In this document: positions 8,488-17,055 of the stretch, piece by piece
Layout of the letters: each line of letters starts with the position of its first letter
Position numbering within the stretch: the first letter of the stretch is position 1
Assembly: GCF_011742925.1 (NCBI RefSeq)
Contig: NZ_WAEL01000004.1
Location: 434,001 to 498,000, forward strand
Direction: 5' to 3'
Source of the DNA: Fibrivirga algicola
Lineage (GTDB): Bacteria > Bacteroidota > Bacteroidia > Cytophagales > Spirosomataceae
Length of the DNA: 64,000 nucleotides
The notes under the pieces: generated by a model
Databases searched by the model: none
The model's input: only the letters and a program-made list of their open reading frames with translations
What the model was told of the DNA's origin: nothing
Translations under genes and position numbers: made by a program

Positions 8488-8892
8488 TTGATTAACAACA
8501 GCAACGAAAACGTCCTGCTGGACGATGCCAATTCGCCCGATCTGAATAAAAAATTGATGGGCATTGTATCGACCGATTTTGTCAAGGTCGCCGATCAGCT
8601 AAAGGAAGCCTCGTATCAGATTCGCAAACGGGGTTTCTCAGACTATCCGGTTTTCGTGGCCTCGAAAAAAGAGGTACCCATTGGCCAGCTTTTGTATGCG
8701 GAAGGTGATCTGGGCAACTCATTTACATACAATGCCTCGTTTTACGATGAGTTTGTACAACGCGAACTCATAGGCGAAGACTCGTATGAGCTGTGGAAAG
8801 AGCACTATAAGAACCCCGACGAGTATTGCTGCCTGTTCGTGCTCATTGGTGAGTTCACCGGCTTCATCTACATTCCCTACCCGGAAGATTAA
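8488..8892 (+). CDS. Conserved-looking small protein of unknown function
   Basis: This acidic, cytoplasmic-looking protein of 134 residues has no signal peptide or membrane segment. It contains VASKKEVPIGQLLYAEGDLGNSFTYNASFYDEFVQRELI and an aromatic acidic end (YCCLFVLIGEFTGFIYIPYPED). I do not recognise the family. The only start codon before residue 24 is TTG at 8488; the frame is closed by a stop at 8458-8460. It probably belongs to the tsaE-ald transcript or has its own promoter in the 109-bp gap. The frame and codon use look like its neighbours, so it is probably a real gene. Confidence 0.7.
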   Translation: MINNSNENVLLDDANSPDLNKKLMGIVSTDFVKVADQLKEASYQIRKRGFSDYPVFVASKKEVPIGQLLYAEGDLGNSFTYNASFYDEFVQRELIGEDSYELWKEHYKNPDEYCCLFVLIGEFTGFIYIPYPED

Positions 8893-9084
8893 CGTCGGCT
8901 GTCTCATTGCCGGCAAAGCTTGCAGAGTGAACAGGTCTTATGCAGAGTCTATTTGCACCGGCGGCGGCCCGTTCATTCTACTGAGCCCGCCCAAAAGTTA
9001 ATCGCGTTGCCAATCCATTTTCGGAAAGTATGCGGGTTTACTTGAAAACTCGCTACTTTTGCAGCAGATTATGGGTGCCCAATG
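8893..9084 (+). promoter_or_regulatory. Intergenic region with the promoter of the B12 uptake operon
   Basis: No gene was found here. A perfect TACTTTTG -7 box at 9054-9061 would start the riboswitch RNA near 9068. A -33 box is not obvious at the right distance. Confidence 0.6.
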
Positions 9085-9290
9085 CTAGTCTCTGTACTGG
9101 CCCGACGGCTTAATAGGGAACATCGGTGAAACCAGACATGGTCAATCCGGGGCTGTCCCCGCAACTGTAACGCTCTTAGTACGAGCCGATTGATCTACAT
9201 CGCCACTGGATTCATGCAGTCTGGGAAGGTGCAAATCGGTGAGCGAAGCCAGGAGACCTACCCCTAATTCGCTGCTGCAGGGGCCACACG
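9085..9290 (+). promoter_or_regulatory. Cobalamin (AdoCbl) riboswitch
   Basis: The order of conserved blocks fits a cobalamin aptamer: AATAGGGAACATCGGTGAAA (about 9112-9131), the GGGGCTGTCCCCGCAACTGTAA core (about 9159-9180), CCACTG (about 9203), GGGAAGG (about 9223) and the B12 box AGCCAGGAGACCTACC (9247-9262). A GC-rich hairpin (CCCCT...AGGGG) follows the B12 box, and about 70 nt of expression platform lie before the btuB-like ATG. By family knowledge, coenzyme B12 binding would turn the downstream uptake genes off. No U-tract terminator is visible, so control of translation initiation is more likely. Confidence 0.95.
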
Positions 9291-9362
9291 GAGGATGTGC
9301 CACCTACCGCCCGAATACCCAGACCCATTCGCCGGAGGGTCGTTGTTGATTGACCAGTTACC

Positions 9363-11318
9363 ATGTTTCGTTTCACAGCTACTTTGCTGTGGTTCAGCGC
9401 GTTGTGTACATCATACGCTCAGGACTCATCGTCGGTAAGGCAATTACAAGCCGTTACTGTGCGTGGTTTTGTGCCCCTACACTTCATGGCTGGGCTAAAA
9501 GTCCAACGAATAGACTCCGCCCTGACCGAAGCGTATCGCTACCAGACACTGGCCGATCTGCTGGCGCTCCAGGCTCCGATGCAATTTAAAAGTTACGGCC
9601 CCGGCCAGCTCACTACAGTCGGGCTGCGGGGTACGTCGGCCAGCCATACGGCCGTGTTGTGGAATGGCATCAACATCAATCCTCCCACACTGGGTCAAAC
9701 CGATTTTTCAACAATTCCGGTCAATGGGTTCGACCAGCTCAGTATCCAGTATGGTTCGGCTGCCTCGGTAGTTGGCAGCGATGCCGTAGGTGGTAGCGTT
9801 CTGCTCAACTCGGCCCCCAGCTGGGCACAACCCGGCCTCACAGCCACAGCGGGGTACCAGTTTGGAGCCTGGGGCAGTGAACAGGCACAGGTAGGCGCGC
9901 GGTTCAGCACGGCAGGGAGTGGCGGGCAACTGGCGGGAAAAACGCTGGTTTACGGTGGTACCAATCGCTACGTACCCAACTACCGGGAGCGCGACGGATA
10001 CCCGATTGAGCCCTCAGAAACCGGCCAGCGTGGCTTTATACAAGATCTTTTTTACCGGAATAAACGACAGCAACAGCTGGCCCTTAACATCTGGCTGACT
10101 GACAACAAATTAACCGCCTCGCCCGCCGATTCGGTTGGTCGCGAGACCACACGTACCCAGGCTTATCGCTTCCTGACCAGCTTTGAGACAGGCGAAGCCC
10201 GGTCCGGTCGATGGCTGTCGGGGCACACGTTGCTCCGGGCGGGCTTTATCCGGGACATTACCGATTATGGCAAAGGAAAAACGTTTGAGACCGACCCCAG
10301 CCATGCCGAGACCGACAAAGTACTGGTGCGCGCTGAACACGAAGTACAGCAAATCGTTGGGTCAGGTACGTTGACGGTTCGCGCCGGTGCCGAATGGGCC
10401 CACTACACAGCCCGCGTCGACGGGTATACAGGCGGGCTTCTGTACGAACAACGGGCTGATCTATATGCACTGACGAGGTATCAGCCGGTAAGTCGGCTGG
10501 TTATGTCACTCAATCTCCGTCAGGCATTTGTTACCCGCTACAATCCGCCTTTTACCCCCTCGGTTGGTATTGAATACAGCCTGATCGAACGGCTTCGGTG
10601 GCGATTGGTCGGTCGGGCTAACCTGGGCCGAAGCTACCGGGTGCCCACCCTCAACGAGCGGTACTGGAAAACGCTGGGAAATCCCGATGTGCGGCCTGAA
10701 CGTGGCGTTTCGCAGGATGCAGGGCTAACCTGGAATCGGAACGTCCCCGGCCTGGTGGCGTCGCTCGGCATGAGTGTATTCCGCAATCACGTGATGGACT
10801 GGACTTACTGGAATCCGGAAAAGGGCTACCGTGTAGAAAATTTGCAGGAAGTGCTGGCAAAGGGCCTGGAAATTCAGGGACAATTTACTCGTAAGCTGGG
10901 TAGTTGGCAGTTCGGCGGGTTTGGCCAGTATGCCTATACCCGTTCGTTTCAATTGGCGACTTATTCACCGGCAGCCTTAAGCGTAATTGGCAAGCAACTC
11001 ATCTATTTGCCCCTGCATACAGCTTCGGTCAATGCTTTTTTACAGCATGGTCCGCACCGCCTGACGTTAACCTGGCAAGGTACCGACCGCAGGCCTTATA
11101 CATTCGACAATAGTCAGTATCTTCCCGATTATCAATTGGTTAACCTATTGCTTCAGACTACCGTCAGTACAGGACGGTGGCAGGGCAGGGCTATCCTGCA
11201 GGTTGATAATCTGCTGAATGAATTTTACCTTAATGTAAAACGAAACGCCATGCCGGGCCGGAGTGTGGCGTTAACACTTGTTTTAACGGCGAAGACAAAA
11301 ACAGATCACAACTTATGA
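9363..11318 (+). CDS. BtuB-like TonB-dependent cobalamin receptor
   Basis: The 651-residue outer-membrane receptor has a signal peptide (1-20, ending YAQ), a plug domain (about 35-165; GLRGTSASHTAVLWNGININPP) and a 22-strand barrel ending in an aromatic-rich strand. It lacks the CarboxypepD-like N-terminal extension of the SusC proteins in this window, so it is a classical TonB receptor. The riboswitch directly upstream and the BtuG-like lipoprotein directly downstream (ATGA overlap at 11315-11318) make vitamin B12 the likely substrate. ExbBD/TonB and the inner-membrane BtuFCD are not in the window. Confidence 0.9.
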   Translation: MFRFTATLLWFSALCTSYAQDSSSVRQLQAVTVRGFVPLHFMAGLKVQRIDSALTEAYRYQTLADLLALQAPMQFKSYGPGQLTTVGLRGTSASHTAVLWNGININPPTLGQTDFSTIPVNGFDQLSIQYGSAASVVGSDAVGGSVLLNSAPSWAQPGLTATAGYQFGAWGSEQAQVGARFSTAGSGGQLAGKTLVYGGTNRYVPNYRERDGYPIEPSETGQRGFIQDLFYRNKRQQQLALNIWLTDNKLTASPADSVGRETTRTQAYRFLTSFETGEARSGRWLSGHTLLRAGFIRDITDYGKGKTFETDPSHAETDKVLVRAEHEVQQIVGSGTLTVRAGAEWAHYTARVDGYTGGLLYEQRADLYALTRYQPVSRLVMSLNLRQAFVTRYNPPFTPSVGIEYSLIERLRWRLVGRANLGRSYRVPTLNERYWKTLGNPDVRPERGVSQDAGLTWNRNVPGLVASLGMSVFRNHVMDWTYWNPEKGYRVENLQEVLAKGLEIQGQFTRKLGSWQFGGFGQYAYTRSFQLATYSPAALSVIGKQLIYLPLHTASVNAFLQHGPHRLTLTWQGTDRRPYTFDNSQYLPDYQLVNLLLQTTVSTGRWQGRAILQVDNLLNEFYLNVKRNAMPGRSVALTLVLTAKTKTDHNL

Positions 11319-12415
11319 AAACAACCCGCGTGAGCCTTTTCGGCGCGCTCCTTTCAGCGTCGATTTTAGCAGCTTGTACCAAAGAAACCGAACCCCAACC
11401 TACAGGTCCCTTTACCAATGGTGTGTTTGTTCTGAACGCCGGTAACTTCTCCGACAATAATGGCACCCTGTCATGGCTAACCCGGACAGGCAGCACTGCG
11501 CAAACCGACGTTTTTCAAACACGTAACCGGCGGCCTCTCACCGGGCTGGTCGAGGGGTATGTAGAAGCAGGCAACCGGGGCATTATTCTGGTCGATAACA
11601 TGTCGGCTGGTCTCGATAAAGTGGAAATCGTGACCAGCGACTCACTCCGGTCGATCAAAACCCTTGGTGCACCCGACATCGAAAACCCGCGAGCTGCCGT
11701 GCGCATCAGCGACACCAAAGTGTACGTGACCTGCTGGGGCGCAACCGGAACGTATCCCAACTTCTACGTCAACCCCGGGTACGTGGCAGTCATTGACTTA
11801 ACCTCGAACACCGTTACCAAAAAAATTGCGGTACAGAAGGGTGCCGAGGGCATTACGGTAGTCGGCAATGAAGTATTTGTGACGGGCGCTGGTGGCGAAA
11901 AACTGGTGCAGGTCATCAACACAGCTACTGACGCCATCGTCGGAAGCATGGCGGTACCCACAGATATCAGCGAGCTTGTTGCTGATGCTGACACTAAGCT
12001 TTGGGGATTCGTCGGTAAAAACGCGGTTCGTATCAACCCGTATACCCGTTCAATTGAAGCTACCATTCCGGTAGGGGCGGCTACTAACCAGAGTTCACCT
12101 GGTGACCTTACCGCAAGTGCCGACCGCCGGTCGTTCTATTATAAGTATACCGGCTACGATGCCAGTTATAACGTGGTGGGCCAGTTATACCGGTTTGGCA
12201 TTTCCGATGTGGCCATTACCCCTACCACCCCCGTCGTCAACCGTTCATTCACCGGATTCACCGGCTTAGGTTTCGATCCGGCTACGAACACGATTTATGC
12301 CGGGGTGACACCAAGTTACAAACAGGCTGGGTACGTGTATCGCTACCAGGCAACCGGCCAGGTGATCGATTCCGTCCGGGTTGAAATTGCCCCCAGCGAG
12401 TTCTATTTCAAGTAG
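11315..12415 (+). CDS. BtuG-like surface beta-propeller lipoprotein
   Basis: The 366-residue lipoprotein (lipobox LAAC near residue 21) is made of repeated blades with YncE/DUF5074-like sequences such as GYVAVIDLTSNTVTKKIAV and NTATDAIVGSMAVP. In Bacteroides, BtuG is a seven-bladed propeller lipoprotein that sits on BtuB and captures B12 with very high affinity. This protein shares the fold, lipidation and genetic position, translationally coupled to the receptor and under the same riboswitch. The assignment is by architecture and context, since the B12-contact residues cannot be checked here. Confidence 0.8.
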   Translation: MKTTRVSLFGALLSASILAACTKETEPQPTGPFTNGVFVLNAGNFSDNNGTLSWLTRTGSTAQTDVFQTRNRRPLTGLVEGYVEAGNRGIILVDNMSAGLDKVEIVTSDSLRSIKTLGAPDIENPRAAVRISDTKVYVTCWGATGTYPNFYVNPGYVAVIDLTSNTVTKKIAVQKGAEGITVVGNEVFVTGAGGEKLVQVINTATDAIVGSMAVPTDISELVADADTKLWGFVGKNAVRINPYTRSIEATIPVGAATNQSSPGDLTASADRRSFYYKYTGYDASYNVVGQLYRFGISDVAITPTTPVVNRSFTGFTGLGFDPATNTIYAGVTPSYKQAGYVYRYQATGQVIDSVRVEIAPSEFYFK

Positions 12416-12533
12416 CCTGATGCGCTATCGGCGCGGACTATGTTGCTGACCGGCAGGCTGTGTGATGGTGCGGGACTTATACCCTCAGGTATTGCACAGC
12501 TTGTCGGTCAACTGTTCTATTGACCTACAATCG

Positions 12534-13232
12534 ATGCAAACGCTTATAAACTGGTCGGGTGGTAAAGATTCGGCACTGGCACTTTATCGAATTCAACAGC
12601 AGGGCCAGAGTACGGTTACCCAACTATTGACGACCATCAACGGGGCTTATGGCCGGGTATCGATGCACGGTGTTCGTGAGGAACTGATTCAGGCGCAGGC
12701 TGATCGACTGGGTTTACCGCTGACTACCGTGCGACTCCCCGAAACGGCCAGCATGGCATTGTATCAGACCACGATGAACGACGCATTGCGCCTCCTGATA
12801 GAAAATGGCATTGAGCAGGCTGTTTTTGGTGATATTTTTCTGGAAGACCTACGGCAATGGCGCGAAGAACAACTGGCATCAATTGGTCTGACGGGCGTTT
12901 TTCCGCTTTGGCAAACTGCCTCAATGACCCTATTACACGAATTCTGGGCGGCAGGTTTCCAAACCATCGTTGTGGCGGTGAATGGCCAGCAGCTTGACAA
13001 ATCCTTCTGCGGACGGGTGCTCGATCAGCAGTTTGTGGCGGATTTACCGGCCGGCGTTGATCCGTGCGGCGAGAACGGTGAGTTTCACACCTTTGTCTTC
13101 AATGCGCCTTATTTTAGCAGCCCGGTTCGCTTCACCCTGGGCGACGTGGTGGAACGTACCTACACCTTCACCGATGCCGACAAGCAGGAACGTACATCGA
13201 CGTATTACTTTGCCGACTTACTTCCTTCGTAA
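12534..13232 (+). CDS. PP-loop ATPase of the Dph6/diphthine-ammonia-ligase type
   Basis: This 232-residue protein begins with a PP-loop motif SGGKDS (residues 8-13) and has the Dph6-related pattern HGVREELIQAQADRLGLPL, VFGDIFLEDLRQWRE and DPCGENGEFHTFVF. The archaeal/eukaryotic relatives make diphthamide, which bacteria lack, so the bacterial substrate must differ. Probably an ATP-dependent amidation or ligation takes place. An upstream start (12462) would add 24 residues with no family similarity, so the ATG at 12534 is chosen. It follows the B12 lipoprotein after 118 bp and precedes the CWC protein by 8 bp, which suggests a role linked to cobalamin. That link is inference. Confidence 0.82.
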   Translation: MQTLINWSGGKDSALALYRIQQQGQSTVTQLLTTINGAYGRVSMHGVREELIQAQADRLGLPLTTVRLPETASMALYQTTMNDALRLLIENGIEQAVFGDIFLEDLRQWREEQLASIGLTGVFPLWQTASMTLLHEFWAAGFQTIVVAVNGQQLDKSFCGRVLDQQFVADLPAGVDPCGENGEFHTFVFNAPYFSSPVRFTLGDVVERTYTFTDADKQERTSTYYFADLLPS

Positions 13233-13240
13233 ATCAACCC

Positions 13241-13462
13241 ATGGAAAAACACGCCTCAACCAGTTGTCCCCGTTGCGGTAATCTGTTTACCTGCGGCGTT
13301 AATTCAGTGTTGAAATGCGACTGCATGTGGTTAAGCCTTGCGCCCGCCGACCTCGCCTACATCCGGGAGTACACCGAGATCACGTTTGGCGAATACACAT
13401 GCCTGTGCGTGAAGTGCCTGCGCGACTTACAGGCTGAACGGAACGCAGTTCCGGCTAATTAA
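13241..13462 (+). CDS. Cysteine-rich CWC-family small protein
   Basis: This 73-residue protein carries eight cysteines (9, 12, 18, 26, 28, 54, 56, 59) arranged as CPRCG...C...CDCMW...CLCVKCL, matching the cysteine-rich CWC family. The pattern suggests binding of one or two zinc ions or a cluster. It lies 8 bp after the Dph6-like gene, so the two are almost surely co-translated. Its last codons overlap the convergent rodA gene by 8 bp. Function is unknown. Confidence 0.8.
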   Translation: MEKHASTSCPRCGNLFTCGVNSVLKCDCMWLSLAPADLAYIREYTEITFGEYTCLCVKCLRDLQAERNAVPAN

Positions 13463-14732
13463 ACAGTGAGTTGGTCCGGCGGGAATCCAGTTTCAGGAAG
13501 ATGAACAGGAGCAGCGTAAACGACCATAGCGACGAGCCGCCATAGCTGAAATAAGGCAACGGAATACCAATAACGGGCATCAGGCCAATAGTCATTCCGA
13601 TGTTGACCAGCATGTGGAAAAACATGATTCCGGCCACGCAATATCCGTATATCCGCGCAAATTTACTTCGCTGCTTTTCGGCCAGAATAACAATGCGGGT
13701 CAGGAGTGACACAAAAAGCACAATCACGATAACACTACCGATGAAGCCGTGCTCTTCACCAATAGTACAGAAAATAAAGTCGGTACTTTGTTCGGGAACA
13801 AAGTCGAACTTCGTCTGGGTACCTTCCAGAAATCCTTTCCCATCCAACCGGCCCGATCCAATCGCGATCTTGGCCTGAATCACGTTCCAGCCAACACCCC
13901 GAGGGTCAGAATTCGGGTCGATCAGCACTTTTATCCGGTTCCGCTGGTGTGGCTGCAATACCTTGTTCACGAAGAAGTCGACGCCGGTGGCGGTTAACAT
14001 CATGGCGCCCCCAATCAGGCCAATACCTATCATGCTACGGGCTGTGCGGTTATAGCGTGGCAGCAATAGAATCACCACTACGCACAATACCGCAATGCCG
14101 GCAAACAGGTAAAGTGGCGGTACAACCAAGGCTAAAATCAGCAAGACGGCCAGCGTAATCCCCGTCAGCGGAATCCAGCCGGGTAGTCCTTCGCGGTAAA
14201 GCATAATCACGAATGACGAGAAGACCAGCGTCGATCCTGTTTCGTTCGACAGAATGATCAGGATGGCGGGCAGGCCAATGATGCCGCCGATCCAAAGCAA
14301 ATCCTTCTGTTTTGTCAGGTTAATGCCTGGCTGGTCCATGTACTTGGCCAGCGCCAGACTGGTGGCCAGTTTGGCAAATTCGGCCGGCTGAAGCGTAAAC
14401 GAGCCAAATTTAAACCACGACCGCGACCCATTTATGTTCGTTCCCGCCACCATTACCAGCAAGAGCATGGCGATCATGAACAGGTAGAAAACAAAGGCGA
14501 ACGTGTCGTAAAATTTGTGGTCGATGACCAGCACGCAGATAATCAGTAGCACGGCAGTGCCAATCCAGATAAGCTGTTTGCCGGCATTGCTCGAAAAATC
14601 GAACAGACTAGTTTGATCTTCCGGGCTGTATACTGCCGCATACACATTCAGCCATCCCATCAGCACACAACTGATGTAAAGGACTAACGTGATGGTGTCA
14701 ATGTTTCTGGCTAATTCGGCGTTACGGGGCAT
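13455..14732 (-). CDS. rodA: Rod shape-determining protein RodA (SEDS glycosyltransferase)
   Basis: The 425-residue polytopic membrane protein of the FtsW/RodA/SpoVE family has about ten membrane helices and polymerises lipid II glycan strands during cell elongation with PBP2. Family motifs include NGSRSWFKFGSFTLQPAEFAKLA (about 101-123) and the late GVGWNVIQAKIAIGSG and FVPEQSTDFIFCTIGEE stretches, the latter holding conserved acidic and Thr residues. It follows mrdA on the same strand after 94 bp, the usual elongasome pairing. The 3' end overlaps the convergent CWC gene by 8 bp. Confidence 0.96.
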   Translation of the reverse strand: MPRNAELARNIDTITLVLYISCVLMGWLNVYAAVYSPEDQTSLFDFSSNAGKQLIWIGTAVLLIICVLVIDHKFYDTFAFVFYLFMIAMLLLVMVAGTNINGSRSWFKFGSFTLQPAEFAKLATSLALAKYMDQPGINLTKQKDLLWIGGIIGLPAILIILSNETGSTLVFSSFVIMLYREGLPGWIPLTGITLAVLLILALVVPPLYLFAGIAVLCVVVILLLPRYNRTARSMIGIGLIGGAMMLTATGVDFFVNKVLQPHQRNRIKVLIDPNSDPRGVGWNVIQAKIAIGSGRLDGKGFLEGTQTKFDFVPEQSTDFIFCTIGEEHGFIGSVIVIVLFVSLLTRIVILAEKQRSKFARIYGYCVAGIMFFHMLVNIGMTIGLMPVIGIPLPYFSYGGSSLWSFTLLLFIFLKLDSRRTNSLFN

Positions 14733-14826
14733 TGGTCTACTATATAAAGTCAGAATTCAGACTGGCAGCCACAAGCACAGGTTGACCTGTGCCTGTACCT
14801 ATCTTAATTCCCTATTGGGTACGTCT

Positions 14827-16815
14827 TTAATTTCCTCCTACCGTGCTTCTGGTTGCGCCCTCTGCCCGGGTCATCAGTGGACGAACCGGACGGCTTTCCG
14901 GTTTACGGATCGTGTCGTTACCTAACGGCTTACGAGCCGATGAATCCGGCTTCTTAGGAGCCACAATCTTCGGCTTAGGCAGCATTGAGAGCGGCGGCAT
15001 GTAATTCTGCTTCATCAGCCACTCCTGTAATTTCAGGCCCTGCGCTTCATTCTTACGCTTCAAGTACCGCTCGGCCACCAGCGCAGCGACCGATGCCGCA
15101 GCCACGCCACCCCAGCCTGCATTTTCAACAAACACAGCTACGGCAATTTTAGGGTTGTTCATCGGCGCAAACCCGATAAAGATGGAGTGGTCATGGGCAT
15201 GGCCAAACTTAGCGTTTTGCGACGTACCTGTTTTCCCGCACAGCTCGATGCCTGGAATGTCGGCATCCTTTTTTACCGTTCCGGCCATCACTGCCAGCCG
15301 CATTCCTTCAATAACCGGTGTAAAGTATTTAGGATCAATATCCGTATAATGCTTCTCCTTGTATTCGGCCGGTATCCCTTCGTTCAGTTTGCCAATGCCT
15401 TTTACATAGTGCGGCGTAATGTACCAACCCCGATTAGCAATAGTGGCGGCCAGGTTAGCTAGTTTCAGTGGACTGATAAGTAGCTCTCCCTCGCCAATAC
15501 TAAGTGAGTAAATATTAGAGAACTTCCAGCTGAACTCACTTTTATACAGCTTATTATACGTTTCAACAGACGGTAATTTGCCTGGAAATTCGCTTGGCAA
15601 ATCAAGACCGAGTTTCTGACCAACACCAAACTTCACCACATGGTCATGCCATTCTTTTAAACCCGCCGCTGACGCTTTAAATGTGTTTGGATTACCGTTG
15701 TGATAAATGTATTTTCGAAATACCTGATAGAAATACGGATTACAGGAGAAGCGCACCGCACCGGTCAGGTTGTTTCCGCCATGACAGTGGCAACGCATGG
15801 GCGATCCTGCGTGGCCATACACGGTATTAGTAAACAATGACCCCTGTTGCTGGGCGATCAACGCCTGGATCAGCTTAAACGTAGAACCGGGTCGGTAACT
15901 AGCCATAATCGGCCTGTTAATCAACGGTTTATACGGGTTTTTAAGTAATTTTCGGTAATTCTTCGAGAAAAACCGCGATGACAACTGGTTCGGATCATAG
16001 GTAGGCGCCGAGACCGAGACCAGAATTTCGCCGCTCGATGGGTCAATGGCCAGAATAGACCCTACCTTGTTGACCATCAGGCTGTCGGCGTACTTCTGCA
16101 CCTCTACATCGATACCTGTGTACAAGTTTTTACCGGCAACAGCGGCGGTGTCGAACTCACCTCCTTTGAATGACCCCTTTGCAACGCCATGCACGTTCTG
16201 CATCACGTACTTGATACCCCTCAACCCGCGCAATTGCTCTTCATACTGCTCTTCCAGGCCGTTATGCCCTACATAATCGCCCTGTCGGTAATAGAGAATT
16301 TCCTGGTTCTCCAGCTTCTTCTTACTGATTTCCGACACGTACCCGAGCGCGTTGGAGAGCGTGTGGGCCGGGTACGTCCGCATGGAACTCATCATCGGTT
16401 CAAACCCCCGGTAATCGACTAGCGCATCCTGGATGCGAGCGTAGTCTTCTTTGGATAATTGTCGGAGAAAAACCGAGGGCTTCACGTACGAATACGCTTT
16501 CGCCAGATCCATGATGCTATCAAATTCAGGACGGGTAACATCCATCATGCGGCAAAAGGCCAGCGTGTCAGGTATACGCACCCGTTTGGGGGTCACGTAC
16601 AGATCATAAACGGGTGTATTATAAACAATTAGCTCTCCATTCCGGTCGTATATTTGACCGCGATAGGGTATCTCGATAACACGCTTGATGGAATTGCTGG
16701 AGGATTCAAGGGAGTAGCTATCATCCAGAATTTGCAGGTAGAACAGGCGGGCGGCGTAAATCAGGCCCACTAAGCAGAAGACGCCGATAATAATAAACTT
16801 CCGGTTTTCAATCAT
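14827..16815 (-). CDS. mrdA: Penicillin-binding protein 2 (elongation transpeptidase)
   Basis: The 662-residue class-B PBP has one N-terminal membrane anchor (about 7-27), a dimerisation/pedestal domain beginning IPYRGQIYDRNGELIVYN, and a transpeptidase domain with active-site SxxK in GSTFK, SxN in FSCN, and KTG in CGKTGTSQN. It cross-links peptidoglycan on the outer face of the inner membrane as the partner of RodA. The C-terminal tail (about 600-662) is Pro/Lys/Arg-rich and probably disordered. mreB, mreC and mreD, usual upstream neighbours, are not present within 3 kb. Confidence 0.96.
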   Translation of the reverse strand: MIENRKFIIIGVFCLVGLIYAARLFYLQILDDSYSLESSSNSIKRVIEIPYRGQIYDRNGELIVYNTPVYDLYVTPKRVRIPDTLAFCRMMDVTRPEFDSIMDLAKAYSYVKPSVFLRQLSKEDYARIQDALVDYRGFEPMMSSMRTYPAHTLSNALGYVSEISKKKLENQEILYYRQGDYVGHNGLEEQYEEQLRGLRGIKYVMQNVHGVAKGSFKGGEFDTAAVAGKNLYTGIDVEVQKYADSLMVNKVGSILAIDPSSGEILVSVSAPTYDPNQLSSRFFSKNYRKLLKNPYKPLINRPIMASYRPGSTFKLIQALIAQQQGSLFTNTVYGHAGSPMRCHCHGGNNLTGAVRFSCNPYFYQVFRKYIYHNGNPNTFKASAAGLKEWHDHVVKFGVGQKLGLDLPSEFPGKLPSVETYNKLYKSEFSWKFSNIYSLSIGEGELLISPLKLANLAATIANRGWYITPHYVKGIGKLNEGIPAEYKEKHYTDIDPKYFTPVIEGMRLAVMAGTVKKDADIPGIELCGKTGTSQNAKFGHAHDHSIFIGFAPMNNPKIAVAVFVENAGWGGVAAASVAALVAERYLKRKNEAQGLKLQEWLMKQNYMPPLSMLPKPKIVAPKKPDSSARKPLGNDTIRKPESRPVRPLMTRAEGATRSTVGGN

Positions 16816-16878
16816 TGGTTCTCAACTCCTGAGACACGCTCCTAAACTAATTCGAATTACGGTTTCCGAATTGTACTA

Positions 16879-16886
16879 CAAATCTA
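16879..16886 (-). promoter_or_regulatory. -7 element before mrdA
   Basis: The minus-strand reading TAGATTTG is a perfect TAnnTTTG box, 64 bp before the mrdA ATG. No clear -33 box is seen. The rest of the 240-bp gap to the next gene shows nothing further. Confidence 0.45.
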
Positions 16887-17055
16887 CGAAGTTCGTCGCG
16901 ATCAGAACGCAGGATGAGACACAAGTTTGTGGGTTTTGAGAGTTGTTTACGTGATTACATTACCAGACGGTTAGTACAGCAACAAAAATCCTGTTTTATC
17001 CCACCATTCTTTCATTAAAAAGTTGATACGTGTGCGTCACTGAACCCAACTTTAA

